Shown here: positions 1-10,107 of the stretch, one piece after another | Position numbering within the stretch: position 1 is the first letter of the stretch | Layout: each line of letters starts with the position of its first letter | Source: Adiantum capillus-veneris | Lineage: Eukaryota > Streptophyta > Polypodiopsida > Polypodiales > Pteridaceae | Assembly: GCA_014529385.2 (NCBI GenBank) | Contig: CM043942.1 | Coordinates: 112,684,141 to 112,748,140 of the forward strand | Reading direction: 5' to 3' | Length of the DNA stretch: 64,000 bases | Made by a program: the position numbers and the translations under genes | Notes under the pieces: model-generated | What the model saw: only the letters and a program-made list of their open reading frames with translations | What the model was told of the DNA's origin: nothing | The model's database searches: none

Positions 1-146
1 GTGGTGCCCCTTGTGTAGTTGGGATTTGGCTGGGGGTTTGTTGTTTTGGTTTGTGTTGTGTTGTGTCCCAGCCCCATTGAGCAGCACGGGAGCCTTGAAG
101 GGTGTCTAGAGGTTGCTCTTCTGGTTGCCCGCCCCGGACTGCTTCA
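1..146 (+). mobile_element. 3' end of a Tat-type LTR (truncated by window edge)
   Basis: This stretch matches, in reverse complement and base for base in length, the inner end of the right LTR of the Tat element (32321-32466). It ends in GGACTGCTTCA against GGACGGCCTCA there, so the LTR terminus CA is at 146. No primer site follows, so it is the outer end of a 3' LTR or a solo LTR on the plus strand. The rest lies outside the window. The next bases belong to another element, so the insertion appears to lie in a copia leader. Confidence 0.65.
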
Positions 147-368
147 CTACACTCAACGAGTGTCCACAATCAAGCGTACATACAACCACTGTACTTGTAC
201 AATAAATCTCTATGTACTGCACTTTGGAGACCTCTTCAAAAACTTGTACGAAAACCCTTAAAATTGCGAACGAAGGGATTGTGATGCTCTTGTCGTGGAT
301 TGCGAACGAAGGGATTGTGATGCTCTTGCTCTCTTAGCCTCTCTTGCCTGCACCAGGCTCTGATACCA
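147..368 (-). mobile_element. Ty1/copia leader fragment with primer binding site
   Basis: Read on the minus strand, 368-357 is TGGTATCAGAGC, the standard plant primer site complementary to initiator tRNA-Met, directly next to an LTR end at 369. Downstream (decreasing coordinates) lies a short leader with a 37-bp direct duplication at about 262-331, containing GCATCACAATCCCTTCG twice. Nothing else of the element remains: at 146 it abuts the Tat-type LTR. No gag or pol reading frame survives. Confidence 0.6.
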
Positions 369-699
369 TGTAAAGAATGAGGATGCAAGAGAGCTACACA
401 AGACAAGCACAAAGCACACAGAGATGGAAAGCTTCTTCTTCTTCTTCAGAGAAAAGAGAGTACAAAATGACTTAGTGCTAAAACTGAAAAGTAGCTCATA
501 TGTACATGCAGTCACTAAGTGTGAATTCGCTAGAAGCGTATTAGGCTGGCACTATAAGTGTAGTCCAGCTGTAGAATCACTGGCAGAGATCCTCCGTGTC
601 GGTCACCTAACGCGCCAGTGAGTAAATGTCGTAAGCGGCCAAGACCCGTAGTGGATGCGAGCTCAAGATGTAGAGCTCGACATCTCAACAGTTATGACA
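369..699 (-). mobile_element. Ty1/copia 5' LTR, minus strand
   Basis: On the minus strand the segment begins TGTCATAACTG (699 downward) and ends CATTCTTTACA at 369, giving the TG...CA ends expected of an LTR, and the initiator-Met primer site follows at once. The 331-bp length suits a copia LTR. It has a pyrimidine-rich GAAGAAG tract near its 3' end. The partner LTR is not in the window. The outer flank (700 onward) is gypsy-derived sequence, so the copia element probably inserted in that older element. The right boundary is the less certain one. Confidence 0.5.
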
Positions 700-1420
700 T
701 AATTCTTATACAAATGATCTCAACCCCTCACATTGAAGACAAAATTCAAGAATCCAAGGACTTGATGAAGGCTCAACAAGTCTTTTCAGACCTCTACTAT
801 GATGCAACAGATGAGTTAGAAGAACATTCAGCTACCTCAGATGATTCAGGATCGGAAAAAGAACATGTGAGAGCTAAACTACTCATAAAAGGAGGGGAGG
901 AAAAGTTTTTTGACTTTCCAAACTAGAAACCGAGAAGACAAAAATGGTATAAAAGAAAAAGAGACACGAGAAACTTGAAATCTAGACCTATGCCATCAGT
1001 CTCCAAATTAACACAGTTTTTGATGCAGATAGATGCACATGAATGTGTCAAAGATAAAATCATTGGTAGATATCCTTTAAACAAAAAGCAAGAAATATAA
1101 AAAACAATGAGAAAAATGAGAAAGGAAACTCAAGCAAAACCTAAATGCTAGGACAAGGATTCAACCATGATACGAGTTGAACGACGAAAGAAGTATCAAG
1201 AGTTGAAGAAATCTCTAAAAGAGATATATAGAAATGAAATGGAAACCACCAAGGAGGGAGGTAAAGATGTAAGGAGTGTTCCATCCCATTACAAGAAATA
1301 TACTCTCCAAGACCGAAAGATCGTAGTCGAACAACCTGTCAGGGAACTAAGAAAATAGGGTGAGTCCTACGAAGGATCTGCAAACACAAAAAAGATAGAT
1401 CTGGCTAAGCTAGAGGAGGA
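700..1420 (+). pseudogene. Ty3/gypsy polyprotein remnant upstream of RT
   Basis: Lysine- and glutamate-rich broken coding sequence in several frames. A 63-codon open stretch at 1167-1358 contains ERRKKYQELKKSLKEIYRNE and leads in frame, through a stop, to the RT region. I infer it is the linker between protease and RT of the plus-strand gypsy element, because no zinc knuckle or DSG motif is visible. The segment up to about 960 is acidic and may come from the same linker. No gag was found. Confidence 0.4.
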
Positions 1421-2250
1421 TCCTAGACATGCCTACATTGCAAACGACCCGACGGAAGAAGGAGAAGAGCTTTTGTTAAGCTTACTAAAAGAGTACCGAG
1501 ATATCTTTGCTTGGTCTTTTGAACAAAGAGACTGGGTGTCTCCAATTGTGGTAGTACCCAAGAAAAATGGAAAATTAAGGGTGTGTCAATCTCAAGAAAG
1601 TAAATGCAGCTACCATTAGAGACAACTTTCCTCTTCCAATCACTGAGCATGTTTTAGAACGAGTTGTAGTAAAAGAAGCTTACAACTTTATAGATGGATT
1701 TACGGGATACAATCAACTTTTGGTTGACCCCAAAGATCATCATAAAACTGCCTTTGAAACTAAATGGGGTATTTTTGCCTATCGGGTTATGCCTTTTGGG
1801 TTAACTAATACTCCTGCCACCTTTCAAATATTGATGAGCCATGCCTTTAAGGAATATCTTTATAATTTCTTGGAAGTATATATGGATGATTTATGTGTAC
1901 ATTCATCAATCCGGGCTGATCATTTTGAACACCTCAAAAAGATATTCGAAAAATGTAGACTTTATAGGATTTGCTTAAATCCCGAAAAGTGCACATTTAT
2001 GGACAGACAAAGAAAAATTCTTGGACATATAGTGTCTAAAAATGGCATAGCTACTGGTATGGATAAAATTCATATTATTGCTGAATTGCCTAGATTGACA
2101 ACAGTCAAAGGGGTTCAAGCTTTCATGGGACATTGTGGATATTACCAACAATTCATTTACATGTACGCTATAATTGCAAAACCCATGTATAGCTTGATTA
2201 CACTCTTTGAATGGACTGATGAGTGTGAAGAATCCTTCATGAAGCTTTAA
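1421..2250 (+). pseudogene. Ty3/gypsy reverse transcriptase, internally deleted
   Basis: RNA-directed DNA polymerase remnant. Visible motifs in order: EEGEELLLSLLKEYRDIFAW, DWVSPIVVVPKKNGKLRVC, a 2-base loss breaking the frame near 1589, then INFPLP-like and FIDGFTGYNQ (motif A aspartate), PFGLTNTPATFQ, and VYMDDLCVHS at about 1880-1909 (catalytic YMDD intact). The fingers region between FAWSFE and DWVSP is missing, about 50-60 codons by comparison with other gypsy RTs, so the enzyme is dead. The open stretch continues to 2250 through the connection (ILGHIVSKNGI, FMGHCGYYQQF). It is continuous with the RNase H and integrase remnants downstream. Confidence 0.85.
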
Positions 2251-2821
2251 CAAGCTCTCACTTTAGTCCCAATATTGAAAGCACCAGATTGAAATAAGAT
2301 GTTCCATATACATGTAGATGCTTCCAATTTTGCCATTGGGTGTATACTAGCTCAACCGGGAGACAAAAAAATTGATTTTCCTATTTCTTATGCTAGTAGA
2401 CAGTTGAATATGACAAATAAAAACTATACAACCACCGAATGAAAAGGATTAGGAATGATCTATGCCGTAAAAAAGTATAGAAATTACCTATTAGCTAACA
2501 AATTTGTGTTCTTTGTGGACCACCAAGCCTTATTATACTTGGTCAACAAGCCGTGCAACACAGGAAGAATAGTGAGATGGTTCATCATTCTTTTGGAATT
2601 TGATTTCACTGTAGTTGTGAAAAAAGGCACCACTCTCCAAAGAGCATATCATCTATCAAGGATTATATCAGGAGAACCACCAAAGGGAGTAGATGATGAT
2701 CTACCAGATGTATATCTGTTCTCCATGGAAATGATACCCCGATGGTCAAAAAAGATGGTATCATTGATGACCATAGCTCAGGTGAATTTGCAAATACCAC
2801 TTCCTATTACAATCAGAGCAA
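2251..2821 (+). pseudogene. Ty3/gypsy RNase H remnant
   Basis: Continues the pol frame after a TAA at 2248-2250. Motifs: HIHVDASNFAIGCILAQPG (catalytic D in VDAS), ISYASRQLN, NYTTTE followed by a stop, GLGMIYAVKKYRNYLL, VFFVDHQALLYLV (second D) and a degenerate C-terminal DHLSR equivalent (AYHLSR). Several single stops (2292, 2441) break it. This domain degrades the RNA template during reverse transcription. Confidence 0.8.
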
Positions 2822-3103
2822 TTGGCTATGTATCAATTACTAGCTAGGAGGCTATACAAAATAAATCAAGATGGAATATTTCTTTTGTGTATTAATCTTG
2901 AAGATAAAACCCAATACCTAAGTCAAGCACATATTACCATCGTGGGAATTCACTTTGCAAAAGACCAAACTATGCAACGGATCTTGAGACTTGAAGTATT
3001 TTGGCCAACTATGGGGAGTGATGTTCACTTATATGTTAAAAAATGTCCTCAATGCGAGAAACAAACACCCATACCTCATGTGACATTGTTCCAAATATAA
3101 CTC
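2822..3103 (+). pseudogene. First of two integrase-type HHCC zinc-binding modules
   Basis: An open stretch of 92 codons carrying a full HHCC set: SQAHITIVGIHFAK gives two histidines, VFWPTMGSDVHLYVKKCPQC gives the WPT block and two cysteines. This is the layout of the retroviral integrase N-terminal domain, yet a second complete copy follows at 3270-3450, directly before the catalytic core. The module ends with TLFQI and a stop, then PKWSNYLATYL leads into the second copy. I infer a domain duplication fixed in this lineage rather than two elements side by side, because the linker reads through. Confidence 0.7.
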
Positions 3104-3999
3104 GTTCCTAAGTGGAGTAACTATCTAGCTACTTACTTATCAAGCCGAACATTTCCTGAGGGTATGAGTAAACGCCACCAAAGAGCAATTGAAACTGAAG
3201 CAAGAGACTAGGCTCTTATTGAAAACCAATTGTATCAAAGAGGAAAGGATAAACATCTGCATCTTTCTGCAAATAACAACGAATATATTTCCATTATAGA
3301 ACAAGCACATGCTGGATTAGCTGGAGGTCACTTTTCTAGTGAAATCACCTCAAGAGCAATCTTAATGGTAGGCATCTGGTGGCCAACACTTTTTGCAGAT
3401 GCCAAATAATATGTTCAAAGGTGTGATGCATGTCAACGAGCTAAAATGCCAACCCGTGTAGATAGCATGCCTTTAAGACCAATGATGGGGGCTAGAGCTT
3501 TTGCAAAATGGGGTATAGACTTTGTTTGGCCAATACAACCACCTGCCTATAGAACCCAATCTCCATATATCATTGTAGCTATGGACTATTTGACCAAGTG
3601 GGTAGAGACTAAAGCAACCTAAAATAATGATGCCATAACCACAACTGTATTATTGTACGAGAATGTATTCACAAGATATGGTCTGCCAATAGAAATTGTC
3701 ACTGATAGGGGAACTCATTTCCTCAATGAAGTAGTTGAGTATCTGCTTAATTAGTTTATGGTCATCCATAACAAATCGGCTCCCTATCACCCACAAGCAA
3801 ATGGATAAGCTGAGCATACAAATGAAATTCTTGGCTTGATATTGATGACTAAAGTGATTAGTTCATGACGGATTGATTGAGAAATGAATTTCCATATGCC
3901 GTTCTATGGGCTTATAGAGTTTCATTCAAGACAACTTTAAATGCTACACCCTTTAACCTTGTTTATGGTCTTGATGCCATACTATCGATGTAATTTCTA
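3104..3999 (+). pseudogene. Ty3/gypsy integrase: second HHCC module and DDE core
   Basis: Second zinc module: IIEQAHAGLAGGHFSSE (H, H), WWPTLFADAK then a stop, YVQRCDACQRAK (C, C). Core: FAKWGIDFVWPI (first D, about 3510), IVTDRGTHFLNE (second D, about 3700), then HPQANG, a TAA, and AEHTNE (the E). The frame has stops at 3212, 3408, 3620 and 3753 and shifts near 3860-3990. The domain would join cDNA to host DNA; here it is a relic. It is continuous with the C-terminal segment that follows. Confidence 0.8.
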
Positions 4000-4640
4000 T
4001 TGCCGACACTAAGGGTAGCTAAGGATCTTGATTGGAGTGGACATGAATTGTTAGAGAGACTCAAAGATTTAGAAAATCTTGATGAGCAAAGGCTAACAGC
4101 TGTAGCTCACATCTATGCACAAAAGTGGAAGCAAAAACACTTTTTTGATTCTCATCTAGTTACAAAAATAAAAGGGGACTTAGTTTTAGTCTACTCCCTT
4201 AAGCAACACATTCCTAAGTTTAAGAAAAAGGGAAACAGATCGTCTGTCATTGAAGATGTATCTCCAAGTGGAGCAGTTAATTTGTCCACCCTAGATGGTG
4301 AACCAATGGCTAATTGGATTAGTGGATTCCGTTTAAAGAAGCACAATTTGGTACTAACCAATGAATTGCTAGAAAAGATGCATGCAACAAAGCAAAGAAA
4401 GATGAAACGATAGCAGGTTATTGATGAAGCCCAAGAGTAAGCTCGGCTTTGAGTACTCAAAAGGAAATTTTCTCTCAAAAATCAACAAACACCTATTCCC
4501 ATCAACACTCTAGAACTAGATGACCTACTATGGAAATTGCAGAAGGATGCAGTGTTAACGGATGATGAATGGTTGGATGGAATGGACCTTCACATCAAAT
4601 TAAAGTTGAATAATCATCGCACAAATGCACTGTGGTCAAT
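4000..4640 (+). pseudogene. Integrase C-terminal domain and post-integrase tail
   Basis: Open for 137 codons (4000-4413). LRVAKDLDW, HIYAQKWKQKHFFDSHLVTK, KGDLVLVYSLKQHIPKFKKK and VIEDVSPSGAVNLSTLDGEP correspond to the basic C-terminal DNA-binding region, with the usual GPF block degraded. WISGFRLKKHN follows. After the stop the frame can be followed with stops to about 4640 (LELDDLLWKLQKDAVLTDDE). No chromodomain is present, so this is not a chromovirus. The next 190 bases show no clear frame. Confidence 0.7.
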
Positions 4641-4832
4641 ATAGGAGCTCGAGTAAATGCAGTCAATTACTCCACTCACAAGAAAACAATGAATCAGTCT
4701 TTGACTTTAGGAATATCACCTATTAAAGGATGCAACAAGAACCCAACACAAACACTGGGAGTAGTCAACTAAAATGTGATAGTACATAGATGTTGATGCC
4801 CTCATCACTTTGTATGCTTACCAGATGAACAC

Positions 4833-5540
4833 ATGAATAAAACAATGACTCTTGAAATCTCATGGATGCGGACGTACAAGGCAGTACCAGATTGGGATAC
4901 CAAACAACTCAAGCTATCACCTAAAGGTGGACAACTCATTGTTCCAATTGCACCAAGAAAAGAGGAATGGAAAGGAGATTACCAAGGAAACAAACCACGA
5001 AGCCATCAGTCTTCTTCGTCCTATAGACAAAAAAATGCTACAAGTAGCATGCAAGGAGTCAGGCATCTCTGGGTACCAAAAGCACAACTCAAGGGCAAGC
5101 CGTTTCAGATTTGGGTGCCCAAAACATCATCTACTTCACCAAAGAAGGTTCCAAGGTTTGAAACACAAAGAAGAAAATCTTCGCGCACGGAACCTAAAAT
5201 AAGATGGATTTGGAGGAAAAAAGAACACTTATCTTCTCCGCAAAGTGTAAAATTGATGACGCAGTGGAGAGTTAAGTCTCAAAACACTCAACCACAACAA
5301 TTCATCAAAGAAGAACCAAGATACAAATGGCGAGTTAAAGCTCAACAATCGTCATTATTAATACCGACAACAAAGGAAATCAGCAGGCCAAAGCATCCTG
5401 ATGGTACAATAAAGCAAAGAGCACACAAGGTACAAGATTTTCTCTTTGGGAGACATCAACAGAAAACCTCAACCTCAGAAACCTTTGAGTTAATTACTCA
5501 AGACCCAAGTCTTGCACAACATGATGGTTTGAATTGAATT
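4833..5540 (+). CDS. Post-pol ORF with W-x-P-K type repeats, function unknown
   Basis: A 234-codon ORF just after the integrase remnant on the same strand. It starts MNKTMTLEISWMRTYKAVP and is very basic and rich in Q and S. From the middle on it shows spaced aromatic motifs: RHLWVPKAQ, FQIWVPKTS, IRWIWRKKE, TQWRVKSQ, YKWRVKAQ. A similar repeat series lies on the minus strand at 55390-55800. The position, between pol and the 3' end of a gypsy element, suggests an element protein, possibly RNA-binding, but no family is recognised. A second frame over 4852-5202 is open but lacks the motifs and is taken as a shadow. Confidence 0.55.
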
Positions 5541-6439
5541 GATCTTCAAAGCATGATAGAGAAAACCAAGGCTATGCATAGACATGGCCGTTCAACCCAT
5601 GCACACAGTCGTCTCGGAGTACGCCATCTAGGAGGGGTGGAAGGAAACTAAGTAATTAAGAGCAATGTTTGAAGAGGGAGGAAAAAGTTGGATGTTAACG
5701 TGTGATTTTTTGCAAAATTACTCAATAATGCCCTTACAAATCATCAACAGGGGAAATTTAATTGATAACATCTTCTCGATGAGTGTAAATACTATAAAAA
5801 AATCATTAAAAATGATCTTTTTTTGTTATTTTTATCATTTTTCTTGATATTGGGACTTAAAAATGGATAAATCCACCAAAAAACAATAAAGCAGTGTTTC
5901 TCAATGGATTTTCTTAATTATGATTTTTCACTTTGCTTTAGCGGCCTGTCAGCTCAACCAAATTGGACAAGACTTGAATTGTAGCATGCCCCTATATAAT
6001 AGAACACTTCTATATCGCAAGATGACCATTTGGCAAGGGTCAAGGGGGATCCCAAGTAGATAATCTAGGTTTTTGCCATATGCCAGAATTGGATTCTAAC
6101 CCCACAGACAGCTTATAGACTGGGTCTCTACACAATGTAACTGGATGGTTTCATGAAAACAGTCAAGGCAAGATCTCAAACAGTAGAAAACAGCTCGAAG
6201 GCTATAAAGCGTCAAATTTGACATATGAAGTCAACTCCAAATGGGCCAAAACTAAATGGGTAGCATCAGGACTATGTAGCAGACAAGTTCATAGCTTGAA
6301 AAGTGACTAACCAACTCCACATGCCATCTAGTCACAAAAGTCGGTGATTTCAGAGTCACCAAGAGCATGAAGTGATGCCGACACAACCGAAATTTACTAA
6401 ATTCATTTTAGGACTTGTTTTAGATGTATTGAATATATT

Positions 6440-6515
6440 TAGGTCATCAAATTATCAACTCTTGCAAAAAAAGTGACTACTGTAAATAATCACGATTATT
6501 TACTTTTGTGCTTGT
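6440..6515. repeat. Palindrome-cored repeat, copy 1
   Basis: Contains GTAAATAATCACGATTATTTAC at about 6482-6503, which is a palindrome except for its centre, with GCAAAAAAAGTGACTACT before and TTTTG after. A second copy lies 0.57 kb downstream. Confidence 0.55.
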
Positions 6516-7009
6516 TTGGTTTGATTTTGTGCTCTTCACTTCACCTATGACTTGTACACATCTATTACATTCCACATATCAAGTATGAGACAAAATGATC
6601 AAGAAAAACTTTGAAATTGTCAAAAAGTGCACCAAATTCTTTCTAGTCAAATTTTTGAGTTAACTGTCATGTTTTTTGATCCAAATCACCTCATATGTCA
6701 TACACAGAGTCTACATCATGCCTACAACCAAGTGGCAACAAAAAATGTACATTTTGATGAAAAAGTTAAGAATCGCAATTATTTAATTTCTTGCCAAAAT
6801 GGGTGAAACTTGCAACTTTGACCTAATGAGACCAAAGGACATAATGTTCCAAGTCCACTGATCAAGTTTGAGCAAGTTTGGATCTCTAAAACTAAAAAAC
6901 TCTCCATATCCGCTTTTTCAGAGCTTGAAAGTCTTAATCTAGCACCATTTCCACCCAGAGCACTCAAATGAGCCCACACTTTACTCAGAGCACCTAAATG
7001 CCATATGTT

Positions 7010-7085
7010 TCAGGCCTATGATGTCAAAAATGCAAAAAGTTGAAAAAAAATTCAACTGTAAATAATCGTGATTATTTACTTTTGT
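7010..7085. repeat. Palindrome-cored repeat, copy 2
   Basis: GTAAATAATC GTGATTATTTAC core with flanks GCAAAAAGTTGAAAAAAAATTCAACT and TTTTG that resemble copy 1. A weaker third relative (TGTTAATAATTGTGATTTTTTC) is at about 11534, after the downstream LTR. Confidence 0.55.
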
Positions 7086-7265
7086 TGTAATTTTTGCCTG
7101 AACTGTATGATTTTGATCTCTACATGTTTTTATGCATCTATGCATGCTCCAAAATTGATTTGAAGCAAAATGGACATCATTTGTCAGCAATTCAGACTCA
7201 GGGCATTTCATAGCAGAATTTGCAAAATTTTCTAACTTTGACATTGTATTCACCTAACAGGACCA

Positions 7266-8054
7266 ATGCAAGCTAACGAGAAAGCAAAGAAAAGGGTGTC
7301 CCAGAAAGAAAAGCTGCAAAGAGTTGCCCATACCAATTACATCCAAGTTCAGTGAAGACAGCAAAAGGCAACTTAAGGAACATCTCGAAGAAAAAAACGC
7401 AATTGTTTTCACTAGTAGATTCAAGAGCGAAGAAGGACACCAAGTAGAATTGCAAATGCTACCAAAGGAGATTTATGATGTAGCTGCAAAGCTAGACACT
7501 AAAGAATCCAATAGAAGGCTAGGCCTAAGAGACTTCTACGACCGGGAACCATGCGGCGTGGATTTCCATAAGGCATATGAATTACTATCCACAATCAAGG
7601 AAGATGGGGGTCAGTCCAAATTACCGATCAACAAGGGCAAAAGGTAGAAGTAGTAATCATTAAAGAGATAGTGACGGAGGCACTGAAACTGCCAATTGAA
7701 GGTATGACGATGCGGGCCAGAGATAGAAAGACAGCAGGTGCTTTTATCAAAGATACTGCTGCCACCTTTTCTGATCTCATCCAAAGGCAAGTGGAAGAAC
7801 CAGCTCTCCTCTACCATCAACACTTCCACTTCTCATCAAAGAGACTGCCACGGTACACAACTCCAAACCATGCAGTTGCAACCACCTTCACTCAAGACTT
7901 ATTGAAGTTGACAACCAAGCAGGCAATTTATCATGTGCAATATGTGCTAACAACGCTGAAAGGCACAAAGAAAGAAGAAAAGATCACATATCTAGGGCTT
8001 GGGCGCTCCGAAAGTGCTGACAAGAATAGCATATCATTCTATTGGAATGGCTGA
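7266..8054 (+). pseudogene. Unknown LTR-element protein, N-terminal part
   Basis: The first ATG (7266) follows a non-coding stretch and opens a lysine-rich start (MQANEKAKKRVSQKEKLQRV). A one-base shift near 7345 moves to the frame with SEDSKRQLKEHLEEKNAIVF and LRDFYDREPCGVDFHKAYEL. Another break at 7647-7670 leads to GAFIKDTAATFSDLIQRQVE, EPALLYHQHFHFSS and FTQDLLKLTTKQAIYHVQY. No zinc knuckle, protease or polymerase motif is present. I do not recognise the family. Together with the next two segments it forms one gene-sized unit of about 3.6 kb that ends just before a polypurine tract and LTR. Confidence 0.5.
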
Positions 8055-9881
8055 CAATTTTCAACCAGCCCCAGATCAAAAAACCTGGATTATGTATGCT
8101 CAACCTTCTGCAAGAACTACTTGATCAACAAAGAGAGTGTACAAGTCAAATGAGGAATCTGCAGAATGCTCCCATGAAGCTCATAGAAGTGAAGCTCGGA
8201 CAATGAAGAAAGAAGAGCAAGAATTGAAGGAATGAAAAAGAAAGTAGTAGCAGCACACCAAGAGGAACCTCAACGAAAGAAGACAAGATTTGAAAGAGAA
8301 AATCAGACATATTGAAGGAGCCACCAAGCTACAGGTGAGGACCCTGAAAGATGGAGTTGAAGAGATATAAGGGGACCAAGAACAAAGAACCCTACAAGGA
8401 AAGGAACAGAGGATTCCAAGGATTTCCTTGAGCGGATGTATGTGGAAGCAGAAGCCTTAAAGCTCAGAGAAGCTCAAGAAGCTCAAAGGAAAGCAATAGA
8501 AGAAGCAGCCAAGCAATAGAGACAAGCGTAAGCTACTGAACAAGGTGAGGCACATCGTGACCACGAAGGAATGTCTCCAAAACCCACTTCACCCACTATG
8601 GAGCAAGAAGACCCAACCCACGCCAAGTCCCAACCTTCACCAACTGCTAAACCCAATGAAGGCGAGGAAGCAAAGGGAAAAAAGAAGCAACAGGAAGATG
8701 CCAACCAAAGGGAACAGAAAAGACTGAAGCTAGACCTTCAACAACAACGCAACAAGAATCAGCCAAAGCATCCATGAAGCCTCAAGAAGTAGAATCAGTC
8801 GAGGCAAGTGTAATGCCTCAAGGAGGAGAAGTAGAACCCCCTCCACATCCACAAGCAAAAGCCACAACACAAACCAAAGAGCCACAAACTAAAACGGCCG
8901 AAACCTCTAAACAACCTCAGGAGAGCCTAAAGATTAGGAAACAAATGACAAAGTCATCATGCAAGTGAATGAATCCGACAAGCAAATGTAGCTGATGACA
9001 GATAAGATACCAACTTCAACACTTAGCCGTAGTGCTAAGGCTAAGGAGCTTGAACTAGTCATTGATGCTCTACAAGGAGATTTGGATGACCGAATGAACA
9101 TCATTGCAGATATTCAAAGGCAAATCAAAGAGCTGAAAAGTGAAGCAGAACAACACCAAATTGCAAAGGAGAAGCAACAGAAACAGATGGAAGAGCTAGG
9201 AGAGCTTTTGACTAAGTTATCTGATGCCTGCAAAAGTAAAGATCAACAACTGACACATGTAACCAATGAGCTTCTAACCATTACTCTGTCAGTACAAAAG
9301 ATCCAAGTGCAGCTTGATGTAGCTAATGATTCTTTGCAGTACTCCGAGCAACGGATCAATGATCAAGCAGCATTTTTACGATAGATAAGAGAAAACAATG
9401 CTATCGCCTTAATCAAAGGAGTAGATGAAATCTACAAGAATTTGGAAAAGAGAAACAAGGACCTTGAGCTAGAGTTGAAGCTGGAACAATCACAAAGATG
9501 AGACCTTGCATTGATGCGGGTCAAAAGAGAAGAGCAATAGCTCAAAGAGATGACAGAGTTAAAGAGACTCAATCAGCTGCTCTGCGACAGGGACAACACA
9601 AAACTCAGGATGAAGCAGGTGCCTCTGAACAACAAACCATTGATATACCCTTAGTCTCTTTTGCTATGATGGAAACATAGCCGTCAGAAGGACTAGTAGG
9701 AGAGTCGGACTTTCAAGTACCACTCACTGAAGGCGAGCAAGTGCCCATGGTCCAGCTTTCTCAGGCTGAGGAAGATGCACTGAAAGAGCGGATTGTCCAA
9801 GATATAGATGCTGAATGGAAAGTAGCAATGGATTGGGAGTTCAGAGTTCCCCACTCAGTCAATGTAACTCAACTCACTCCC
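8055..9881 (+). pseudogene. Unknown LTR-element protein, proline/lysine-rich and coiled-coil part
   Basis: Multiple frames and stops. 8195-8700 is charged (EAQEAQRKAIEEAAKQ) and then rich in P, Q, K and T. 8995-9384 is open for 129 codons with heptad-like spacing: LELVIDALQGDLDDRMNIIA, QRQIKELKSEAEQHQIAKEK, MEELGELLTKLSDACKSKDQ. It is a probable coiled coil continuing after a stop (DEIYKNLEKRNKDLELELKL). 9741-9890 is open (QLSQAEEDALKERIVQDIDA) until the MITE. The layout suggests a structural, self-associating protein; this is inference. Confidence 0.5.
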
Positions 9882-9890
9882 AACCAAATC
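9882..9890. repeat. MITE target site duplication, left copy
   Basis: AACCAAATC, repeated exactly at 10108-10116. Confidence 0.8.
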
Positions 9891-10107
9891 CCGGGGCGGT
9901 CACTTTTTAGAATGTGTATGCTATAACGTGAGTTAACTGGAGAGGATTATTAAAAGATCAAAATGTATCAAAATTTATACATACAGAGGGGGGTGGGGGT
10001 TTGTTAAATAGGCACATAGTGTAAATATAGTATGTATATTGAGGTATTATTAATAACCTCTTGAACGCACGTGATATAGGAAGCTTTTGATAAGCGACCA
10101 CCCCGGG
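9891..10107. mobile_element. 217-bp MITE with 9-bp TSD (Mutator-like)
   Basis: Ends CCGGGGCGGTCAC and, inverted, CCCGGGGTGGTCGC form imperfect terminal inverted repeats. The 9 bases AACCAAATC flank it on both sides (9882-9890 and 10108-10116). Removing the element plus one copy joins the surrounding reading frame without a shift (TPNQI to NAQWHQQ), which independently confirms the boundaries. A 9-bp duplication is the Mutator-superfamily size. The interior is AT-rich with no ORF and a run AGAGGGGGGTGGGGG. Confidence 0.8.

Larger units (their letters stand above)
5541..7265. other. Non-coding spacer, possible PPT/LTR start
   Basis: 1.7 kb without a credible reading frame. At 5669-5684 a purine-rich run (AGAGGGAGGAAAAAG) precedes TGTTAACGTG at about 5694, which could be the polypurine tract and 3' LTR start of the gypsy element, but no partner LTR is visible to test it. 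From about 6420 to 7260 lie two diverged copies of a segment with a palindromic core (listed separately). Confidence 0.35.
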
